A stretch of DNA of 64,000 bases from Gonium pectorale (Eukaryota; Chlorophyta; Chlorophyceae; Chlamydomonadales; Volvocaceae), in contig LSYV01000022.1 in NCBI GenBank assembly GCA_001584585.1, forward strand, positions 625,005 through 689,004, read 5' to 3'. Shown piece after piece: positions 56,107 to 64,000 of the stretch. Position numbers and translations under genes: made by a program. The first letter of the stretch is position 1. Every line of letters begins with the position of its first letter. The notes under the pieces are model-generated. The model did no database searches, had not been told where the DNA came from, and saw nothing but the letters and a program-made list of their open reading frames with translations.

Positions 56107-59100
56107 ATGCAACCTCTGCTGGCAGCAGCCAACTGCGTCCGATGGCGCGAGCAATCAGCGGCTCTCCTTGCGCGTGCTGCACTGGGTGCTCTTCCGCATT
56201 GGGCTTCTGAACCGCATGTCCCATCGCGTATCTGGCGCGCACCTGGTTCGTCTGATGCTCCCTCCACATCAGGCCGTGCTGCCTGCCTGCCCCAGCTACA
56301 CGCGCTGGGCTTCACAAGACACGTAAGATACGCAAGCCGTCAGACCTCTGAATTGCAGGGATTCTGCACGGTGACACAGCTGGCCCACAGGCCCCCCGCC
56401 ACCACCACCACAAGCACCTACCCCTCCTTGCCACACTCTCCCGCCAACAGACATCTACCCAGGCGGGGCCCACCCAAGCCAACTGGCTGATGCGCCACCT
56501 GGACCATCGCCTTGTCCCGTACGCGCAATTGATGCGCCTTGACAAGCCCATCGGGACGTGGCTGCTAGCGCTGCCATGCTTCTGGTGCGTCATACCGGCG
56601 GCTGGACCGACAGCTACGGGCCTGGGCGATGGGCAGGGGGTCGCTCCAGCATGCCGTGATAAAGCGCTTATTGTACACGCAATGACTACATGAGTTGATG
56701 CCACCTTCCTAGACGGGCTCTCCCTGCAGTCCCTGAGTGGGCACTGTTGCTGCTGCTGGTGCTAGATGCCGTAGCGGCTTAAGGCCAAGTGAAGTCCGCG
56801 CGCTGCCGCCGCCCTGCGAGACAACCATGCGCAGCGCGCCAGGGATGTGGATGTGGATGTGTGCCCGGTTGTCTTGTTTTTGCCGCGATCAAGGGTGATG
56901 CAGTTCAGCACTGCACGTGCACGCAATAGCTTGGAACACACGGTGCATGACTTGGTCGGTAACCTCACGCAAGGTGCGGGGCTGGATCCTAGTCTCTATG
57001 CGAGGGGGAAAAGGTCAAAGAGGAAGGGCGAAGATGAAGGGAGGGTTAAGACGGTCGTCTCTGGCCGTATGCCTGTGGATGGCTCTGCAACGTGCCCGAC
57101 CACCAACCACCCAACCCCTCCCAGGTCCATCGCCTTGGCGACGCCGCCTGGGCAGCTGCCGGACGTCTTCATGCTGGGTCTCTTCGGGACCGGCGCCGTG
57201 GTGCGGGGGATTCGGGAAGTGTGGCTGTGGATGCATGGGGGGTCTATGTGTGTTATGTATGCGTTACAGTATGCTCAAAACAATTCTATAAGCGACAAAA
57301 CAGCTCGACAAAACAACCTAGCCGGTAGCCCATGAGCCCGACCCATCTAAGTGACCCTCCAAGTACTTGACGCTGGGGCGCTGGGCTGGGTATAGGGAGC
57401 TGAGCTGGGCTGGGGGTCTACGTGTGTTGCCTGATATGTCCAGGCCGACGCTGGTCTGGGGCGCCACCCGCCCCAACGCGAGACCACCTCAACGCCGCGG
57501 TGTGTAGGCACCTCTTCGCGTGGCCGCGAAAGCGCCTGGACAGCGGCCCTCAAGAGCCCCAAGACATGGGGTGTGGCTCATACTCCCACGCGATCGCACG
57601 TCGTGTGGCGTGAGCCCACATCGTCGTGAGCGATTCGTGGGTATACCGGCGCTGGGCACGCCTCACACGCGTTGTACGGCAGCCTCCTCCCGCCTCGACT
57701 GGTCGTACAGTACGGTAATGAGACAGCCCACTCCAAACCCCTGGGCCCGCAGCTGCTCCGCGGCGCGGGCTGCACCATCAACGACCTGTGGGACAGGGAC
57801 TTGGACCGCCGGGTGGAGCGCACTCGGAGCAGGCCGCTGGCGGCGGGCAGCCTGGCGCCCCGGCAGGCCATTGGTGGGCAAGGCGGCGCGGTGTGAAACG
57901 GGGCCAGGGCGGAGCAGCTGGCATGGAGCGCAGTGTGGGGAAAAAAGCGGGGCATGTTTCCCACTTGGAGGGTGCGGGGCATGCTTCCCAGTTGGAGGCT
58001 GCGGGGCACACGAGTCAGACCGCACGGGCCTGCACTGCAAGACTAGTACTACAAACTCCGTGCAGGGCAGGGCTGTCCCTCCACCCTTCTTATCCCAAGT
58101 GGACTGCGGCTGCACGATGGAGCTCGCGTCATGGGCTCTTCACTACCGTAACACGGGAACCTTGCCGCGGGCATCCCCTCCCTCCCCGTCCCCCCTCTCT
58201 GCAGCCTTCCTGGCGCTACAGCTGTCCCTGGGGCTCGTCATACTGCTGCAGCTGAACGCCTACTGGTGGGTACCCGGCCGTTCAGGTAGTTGTGTAGTCC
58301 AACCTGGGGCTGCCCGGGCGTCGCGACGCTTGCCTCGTGGGGGAAGCGCAGGGTGGCAAGAGCAGGGGTGTCGTGAGGAGCCAGGGCCATGCTTGATTGG
58401 GTCTGAGCCTGGCACGGTGGCTCGGGCCCGGTCCTCTCAGACTGCTCGTCGAGGTCTCGCAAGTCAGGTCCTCGCAAGTCAAGTCCTCTCGGCCGCAGCT
58501 GCCCGTCGTCTTGCTACTTATACCAGTACCTTGACGAAACCTCTCCTTCTCCCGTCCGCAAGTATCGCTCTGGGCGTCGCCTCCCTGCTGCTGGTGGGCA
58601 CCTATCCGCTCATGAAGCGAGTCACGTTCTGGGTGCGTCGACAGGGTGTGGGTTCTAAAAGTACTACATGTGCCATGTGCGAAAACAGCGTGCTGGGAGT
58701 GGACAGTCTGGCGGGAAGAGCACGGCTACGCCAGCCGGCAGACCAAGGGCGGGCGGGCGCGACGGGGGCGGACCTGCGCCCCGGAAGGTTGAGGTCATGG
58801 GGATGAGGCTGGGCAGCAAGGTAGCCCCCAAAGGGCTTAACGCTGGTGGTGCTGGGCTGTGTAGCTGAGCTGAGCTGACCTCTACAGACAGGGGGACCGG
58901 CAGCAGTGTGTATGTGTGTTATGTACGCGTAACGGTATGCACAAAACGTTCTATGAGCGACAAAACAACCTNNNNNNNNNNNNNNNNNNNNNNNNNNNNN
59001 NNNNNNNNNNNNNNNNNNNNNNNNNNNNNNNNNNNNNNNNNNNNNNNNNNNNNNNNNNNNNNNNNNNNNNNNNNNNNNNNNNNNNNNNNNNNNNNNNNNN

Positions 59101-59571
59101 NNNNNNNNNNNNNNNNNNNNNNNNNNNNNNNNNNNNNNNNNNNNNNNNNNNNNNNNNNNNNNNNNNNNNNNNNNNNNNNNNNNNNNNNNNNNNNNNNNNN
59201 NNNNNNNNNNNNNNNNNNNNNNNNNNNNNNNNNNNNNNNNNNNNNNNNNNNNNNNNNNNNNNNNNNNNNNNNNNNNNNNNNNNNNNNNNNNNNNNNNNNN
59301 NNNNNNNNNNNNNNNNNNNNNNNNNNNNNNNNNNNNNNNNNNNNNNNNNNNNNNNNNNNNNNNNNNNNNNNNNNNNNNNNNNNNNNNNNNNNNNNNNNNN
59401 NNNNNNNNNNNNNNNNNNNNNNNNNNNNNNNNNNNNNNNNNNNNNNNNNNNNNNNNNNNNNNNNNNNNNNNNNNNNNNNNNNNNNNNNNNNNNNNNNNNN
59501 NNNNNNNNNNNNNNNNNNNAAAGGGACAGCCTGCAGCCCTAAGCAACTGCAGCTGCCCTGCAAAACCCGCC

Positions 59572-59607
<36 letters not shown>

Positions 59608-60715
59608 GTGAGAACTCGGACTGGATGAACACAGACCCGTGGGCCCTTACCCTCCCGCGCCACCCCTCCTCGACTGCTGCATCCCGTTTGTCGGCCAGCC
59701 TGTCAGAGGGTGCCCGTCTCCCCCGGGTGTCCTGCAGCGGCTTCTTGTTGCTGCGTGTTGTGTTGTGTTGTGTTGCGAGGCAGGATGCGCTCTCGTCCCC
59801 GGTGCAACCTTGACGACCCGTTTCCCACCTTCGCTAACCCCCACACCCTTCTGCAGCCGCAGGCCTTCCTGGGTCTCACCATCAACTGGGGGGCGCTCAT
59901 GGGCTACGCCGCCGTCGCGGGCTCGTGCGACTGGTCCGTCGTACTGCCGCTGTACGGCGCCGGTGTCACATGGACACTGGTGTACGACACCATCTACGCC
60001 CACCAGGTGCGCAATCACACGGCGGCTGCGGGCGGGTGGCGCAGACGGCCGGGCCACTTTTCATACCCAAGGGCGGCGGGGCGCAGTGCGGCTCCACGCT
60101 GACATTCCGCGCAGTCTTAAGGACCACCGCCGTACGCTTGCCCGGGTTCTGCGCAGTCGGGGCACGAAACCCTGCTCCGATGCTGCCCGCGCACCGCCAG
60201 TGCGAAGCAGGGGCGCCCTGCTCCGGCATGACGGCAAAACAGGCGCCTGCCCGCCACTACCGGTGCCAGCGCATGGTCATCAGCCGAGTAACCTGTGCTT
60301 CGCCAACACCGTCGCATGTCCGTGTCGACGCATCACCCTAACCTCGGCTGCACCCCACCACCACCACCACCACCACCACACTCACACACAGGACAAGCGG
60401 GATGACGTGGTCGCCGGAGTCAAATCGACAGCGCTCCTCTTTGGCGAGCGTAGCAAGGCCTGGTTCTCCGCCTTCACCGCCGCCACCGCCGCCAGCCTGG
60501 CGGCTGCGGGCGCTGCCGCCGGCTGCGGCCTGCCGTACTACGCCGGCGTGGCGGCCATGGTCGGGCACATGGGCTGGCAGATCTCCACGGTGGATCTGTC
60601 CAACGGACCCGACTGCAGCGCCAAGTTTGTGTCCAACAAGATCGCGGGCGGGCTTCTATTGGCGGGCATTGTCGCGGACCGGCTCTTGGCGGCCGCAGCG
60701 GCGGCGGCGCTCTGA
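56107..60715 (+). CDS. COQ2: 4-hydroxybenzoate polyprenyltransferase, mitochondrial
   Basis: Exons: 56107-56322, 56451-56584, 57125-57200, 57753-57873, 58205-58265, 58563-58632, 59857-60006, 60392-60715, giving 383 aa, in frame. UbiA family: transfers the polyprenyl chain to 4-hydroxybenzoate, the membrane-bound step of ubiquinone synthesis. Residues 1-70 are Ala/Arg/Ser-rich, a probable mitochondrial presequence. [19 protein letters not shown] is the conserved entry, and [19 protein letters not shown] follows. The first Asp-rich motif NDLWDRDLD (152-160, NDxxDxxxD) and the second DTIYAHQDKRDD (270-281, split by an intron) bind Mg-diphosphate. Several hydrophobic helices ([46 protein letters not shown]) complete the membrane domain. 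Exon 6 begins after an AAG acceptor, giving NAYC where relatives have other residues, so that junction is less sure. Intron 6 contains the 548-N gap and intron 3 the matching repeat Z. Confidence 0.92.
57245..57320 (+). repeat. Element Z, copy 1, in COQ2 intron 3
   Basis: Contains TGTGTGTTATGTATGCGT and AGCGACAAAACAG, matching copy 2 in intron 6 with scattered mismatches. It is sense relative to COQ2. Confidence 0.75.
58912..58971 (+). repeat. Element Z, copy 2, in COQ2 intron 6, cut by the gap
   Basis: Contains TGTGTGTTATGTACGCGT and AGCGACAAAACAACC and runs straight into the N-run at 58972. This suggests that a longer repeat caused the assembly break. Confidence 0.75.
58972..59519. other. 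Assembly gap (548 N) in COQ2 intron 6
   Basis: Undetermined bases. It lies entirely within the intron 58633-59856, so the COQ2 coding sequence is not affected. Confidence 1.
59575..59606 (+). repeat. Dinucleotide microsatellite (GT)16
   Basis: A perfect GT repeat in COQ2 intron 6 shortly after the gap. It is followed by TGTTGTGTTGTGTTG-type imperfect repeats near 59756-59775. Confidence 0.95.
60353..60381 (+). repeat. (CCA)n repeat before the last COQ2 acceptor
   Basis: About nine CCA/CAC units end 11 bp before the acceptor at 60391 and appear to take the place of the usual polypyrimidine tract. Confidence 0.85.
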
Positions 60716-61223
60716 GTGCAGCTATTGGGCGCCTTGTCACGGGGGAGTCTCCGGATCTGCGCCCTGTGCCCTGATGCAAGTGCTATGCACTGGGCGCTGA
60801 GCTGTGTTTTGCAGTGCTGGGGATGAGAGCGCGGCACGTGCTGTTGGGGTTACGGCCCGGCTGCAATCTGTGGCTCTGTGTGGAGCCTCTCGAGGCGCGG
60901 ACCCAGTGAATGGGGTCGGCTACATGGAATCACGCTGGGATGCAATGGGAACGGAAGCAATGCGCCGCTTTAGTTCAGCTGAAGACCGCTCGTGTCGGCA
61001 TGCCGGCCACCGCGGCTGCCTTGACAGCGGTCCAGCTCCGGAGCTGGAGGGCTGTTGCTGTTTGGAGGACGCAGGGGCGGCGCCAGCTGCCGGGTTTGCG
61101 CCGCCAGGGCGGCATCTGAGCTTCGACGTCACCTAGGTCTGGGTGTGCCGTGAGCCATGCAGGATGCATTATCTTCTCCACGCGCCCCGCCGGGCTGTGC
61201 GGAATGCCAAGATTGGCAGACTG

Positions 61224-61469
61224 TCAGTTTGCCGGGTTTTGCGTGGGGCCGCTTGGATCGGACGATGCCGATGTGGCCTGCTGGGTCCGAGCGGGCGTAC
61301 ACGCCCCTAAAGGCAGCTGTTGCTTTTCCAGCAGCTTTGCGGTGATCTTCTGAGCCGATGTGAGCAGCGACCGTGGGCCGATAGCATACGAAGGTGCTCT
61401 GCCCTTGCCGAACTGTAGCAATCTGTCATGTACGGCTTTGTAGTACGATACGCGCTGGAGGGGTGTCAA
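61224..61469 (-). CDS. Exon-like ORF, possible 3' exon of an unmodelled gene
   Basis: On the minus strand the frame reads LTPLQRVSYYKAVHDRLLQF, then GRAPSYAIGPRSLLTSAQKI and TAKLLEKQQ, and ends at a stop at 61224. Its balanced, helix-forming composition is unlike the Arg/Pro/Ala-rich chance frames around it. No family recognised. The frame is open upstream to a CTCAG acceptor-like site near 61487, so it may be the last exon of a gene converging on COQ2, or a transposon fragment. Confidence 0.3.
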   Translation of the reverse strand: MTPLQRVSYYKAVHDRLLQFGKGRAPSYAIGPRSLLTSAQKITAKLLEKQQLPLGACTPARTQQATSASSDPSGPTQNPAN

Positions 61470-61613
61470 CCGGAATGCTCTGAGCGGGTATCAAGATTCG
61501 AGGTGACGAGCGGGGTGGAGCGGAGTCGAATCGACAGCAATTGGAATCGGGCTTGGGCAGTTCGCGGTCTCAGCGAGGCGATTCCCCCCGCCTCCAACCC
61601 TCGTTCTGTGCAG

Positions 61614-61653
61614 GGCACGTCAGGGTGCATCACGGCACGTCAGGGTGCATCAG
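61614..61653 (+). repeat. 20-bp tandem duplication
   Basis: GGCACGTCAGGGTGCATCA followed by C or G occurs twice, then a partial third unit to about 61667. Confidence 0.85.
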
Positions 61654-62192
61654 GGCACGCATCAGGGATTCAGGCTACGTCTGACGATAGCCGTAAAGCC
61701 GCTTGTGCATAGGATCCCTGGTCCCGGGGCTAGCTCACGGGCTGGCTCATGCAACTACCGGTACCTTGTGCGAAGGCACGCAGCGGGGGTCGCAGGCTTG
61801 CAGCTCGGTGTCCAATCCCACCGTCACAGCCAGAAACCGATACGCACCGAAGGTTTTGACGCGCAGGTACCCTTGCCACATTGAATGGATTGGCCGTGCA
61901 CATAATCATCCTGAACGCCAGCAAGGCGCCCTGACCCAGCCTGCCTCAGACACTCACGCGCTTTCAGATGGGTTGTAGGGAGACATACTCAAATTGTCCA
62001 AACGGGGGGTGCTAGGTGTGAGCGCACGTGCGTGTCGTGCACGCTGACCGTCCGACGTGCGTAATACGTGCATGCGGCAGACTGGGCTGGGTCGCCGTGT
62101 GCGCCCTCCACAAGCAGTGTCCACAGGCGAGGTATCGGAGACCGCTGTGTGAATGCACCGCGCACGCGCAGCTCCGACGGACAAGCCTGAAC

Positions 62193-62225
62193 AAAAAGAG
62201 AACCAGAAACGGGGAAGGCAGCCTC
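62193..62225 (-). repeat. Dispersed element W, copy C
   Basis: Plus-strand reading AAAAAGAGAACCAGAAACGG through GGCAGCCTC matches copies A and B, but the GTATGTCCGTAGAG part is absent and is replaced by GGGGAAGCC repeats. Confidence 0.75.
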
Positions 62226-62546
62226 GGGGAAGCCTGGGGAAGCGGGGGAAGCCTGGGTAGGGTTCCGCGACAACCGGGTTAACAACAGCGCACAGGGTTC
62301 GCGACGTCCTGCCTCGCTGAGTATTCCGATGGGTCGAGCGGAGAATGCACACGGGGTTACACTGATGCAAGCTCATAGAGCTGCACCGGGCTTACTGTCT
62401 AGCTCAACGACAAGTAACATATGGGGAGCGAAGAAGCGTCCCTGCTGCGCTAAGGTGCACACGGCTATCGCGGAGCGCGGAAATTCAGAGAAAGCGACTG
62501 CGCTTGCTGGTCACGGTGTCACGGACGCGAGGAAAGTGGCATCAAC

Positions 62547-62594
62547 CGTACATGTAACCATACGCCTAGACGTACATGTAACCATACGCCTAGA
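62547..62594 (+). repeat. 24-bp perfect tandem duplication
   Basis: The unit beginning CGTACATGTAACCATACGCC is present twice, head to tail, without mismatch. Confidence 0.93.
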
Positions 62595-63417
62595 CGGTCA
62601 TCCTAAGCGCACGAGGTCTTATTGCCACTAGAGGGACAGGTGCCCAAGAGTGAGACGAGACAGCGACACCAGACGCTGGCTCGCCTCAAATACGGTACAC
62701 GCGACGGTACCGGTACGGTGATCTGAAACCACTAACGAACCAGAAGCAGACCAGACGCCGATAATGATACACGCCAATGCAATGCACTGACGAATGTGGA
62801 AGCATGGCAACACGAAGGTAAACCAAGCAAGCGCATCATGCGGAGACATGTGACGGTAAAATCAACATGTGCACCAATCTGAGCCGTCAAAGGCTCGGCA
62901 GTTGCCGTCCGTCTAGCAGACCTCCAACTTGACCCACCGCTCGATAACGCCATGTCCAGATACTTAGCTCACTACCGCGTAACTGATGCAATGAGAAAAC
63001 GACACCACCATGTACTTATGGTAGCGTGGGTTTCGCTCGAGCGCCACCCGACAACTATTCTTGCACGGTACGGTGAAACACACCCTGTCAGTTCCCTGCT
63101 ATGACATGCGCACGTGTTGAACTGGTGATACGGCGGCAGCTTAGGACATGGTGCATTTGTTTTGCGAGTGCCGCGAGTGATCATGGTCTGAGCACACTTT
63201 TGAAGGCATTTGCATTTCAAGTGCACACGCGCCGGAATTTGAATACTAAAAACAGGAGGCCCCTTCCCGCTGCGGTGACAGCAGCCTATATATCTGCAGG
63301 CTGCTTGGGGCTTCAGGCACGCCATACTACGCCGTTAGGCCCGGACGAAGGTAGAGGTGGCAGTCATGATCCCTGGCCCACCCCATTCTTTGCATTGCTT
63401 GCATTGCGCCGCCAGCT

Positions 63418-63864
63418 TCAATAGACGTGTTCCCAGCTGTAACCTGCAACCTCACCGTCCACGTCCCTGGCTTCCACATAACCCACGCAGCGCTCGCATA
63501 TGGTCATAGTCTGAGCAACAAAACGGGCGCTGGCCACGCACATAGGATGCACTGTGGTACGTAGTCGTGCAAGGCAGGTCCTTGAACGGCCAGGCAGGGC
63601 GTGCCGGAACCGACGGCGCAGCAGAGCAAGCATCAACAAAGGATGGCATTCATTTATCCGAAGGACTTTTGTCTGAAACTGGTTGGGAGTGAAGACGCAC
63701 ATGTCTGGGCGTGGCAGCAGGGTTTCTACACACCTGCTCTGGCCTCTGGAAAAATCGAGCGGCAACCAAACCCAACACCCCTGGAACATACGCTTCCGAG
63801 CCTGGGCCCCTACTGTGAAGTACTGTGAAGTACTTCGGCGGTTGGTGAACAGAGAGCTCCGCAT
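63418..63864 (-). CDS. Exon-like ORF at the window edge, weak
   Basis: The last part on the minus strand reads TMTICERCVGYVEARDVDGE then VAGYSWEHVY before the stop at 63418-63420, a plausible protein C-terminus. The upstream part of the frame (Arg/Leu-rich) is not convincing, so a splice acceptor may lie near 63510. Any 5' exons would be upstream, beyond 64000. No family recognised. Confidence 0.2.
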   Translation of the reverse strand: MRSSLFTNRRSTSQYFTVGAQARKRMFQGCWVWLPLDFSRGQSRCVETLLPRPDMCVFTPNQFQTKVLRINECHPLLMLALLRRRFRHALPGRSRTCLARLRTTVHPMCVASARFVAQTMTICERCVGYVEARDVDGEVAGYSWEHVY

Positions 63865-64000
63865 TGAGGGCCAGAGGCAGAGATATGAAGCCCAATGTAA
63901 ACATTATGAATCCGTGCCGGTGCCTCATATAATTCATGGGACTGCCACAGCTGAGAAGCCTTCTCACCCGGAGCTTCGCCGTTGTACCGCGAAATGCAGG

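Larger units (their letters stand above)
60716..64000. other. Terminal region, mostly unassigned
   Basis: It begins with the COQ2 3' UTR. It holds direct repeats (61614-61653 and 62547-62594), one element W copy (62193-62225), and two minus-strand exon-like frames listed separately. GC content falls after about 62,300. No complete gene can be modelled. Confidence 0.4.

Noticed and set aside
1..64000. tRNA, rRNA or organellar genes
   Set aside because: I found no T-arm GGTTCRA words in a cloverleaf context and no rRNA core sequence when reading both strands. A covariance-model scan would be needed to exclude small ncRNAs.

Overview
This window is eukaryotic nuclear DNA from a volvocine or other chlamydomonadalean green alga. 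The evidence is: GC-rich sequence; multi-exon genes with short exons and GT-AG introns of about 70-1200 bp; Ala/Gly/Pro/Gln-rich low-complexity tails; a gametolysin (peptidase M11) gene; and plant-type MRS2, COQ2, TOM1-like and phosducin-like genes. There are no bacterial operons, CRISPR arrays or ribosome binding sites. Three runs of N (23125-23908, 37722-37741, 58972-59519) mark assembly gaps. All exon models below were built by eye from reading frame, splice consensus and family knowledge; every fully resolved model keeps frame across all its junctions.

Layout. 727-6147 (+): four-EF-hand protein with a roughly 900-residue low-complexity tail. 8879-13210 (+): secreted gametolysin-like metalloprotease. 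16113-20914 (+): VHS-GAT (TOM1-like) ubiquitin-sorting protein. 21820-22122 (+): small 100-aa protein. 22123-25915: gene-poor, with a gap. 25916-29251 (-): alpha/beta hydrolase. 29537-31209 (+): multi-pass membrane protein, divergent from the hydrolase across 285 bp. 33039-41760 (-): MRS2-type magnesium channel, greatly enlarged by low-complexity inserts. 41960-43027 (-): poorly resolved Gln-rich gene. 43475-46703 (-): phosducin-like protein. 47605-54458 (+): protein with a TIR-like SHxW domain followed by ribonuclease-inhibitor-type leucine-rich repeats. 56107-60715 (+): mitochondrial 4-hydroxybenzoate polyprenyltransferase (COQ2). 60716-64000: mostly unassigned, with two exon-like ORFs on the minus strand.

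The genes look like unrelated housekeeping and accessory neighbours rather than a pathway. The most interesting layer is non-coding. One short sequence family (called X here) lies in the 3' half of introns of four different genes, always in the sense orientation. A second hairpin-like element (Y) lies in introns of three genes. A third (W) is scattered at four sites, and a fourth (Z) occurs twice in COQ2 introns, once at the edge of an assembly gap. X and Y deserve testing as introner-like or intron-homing mobile elements.
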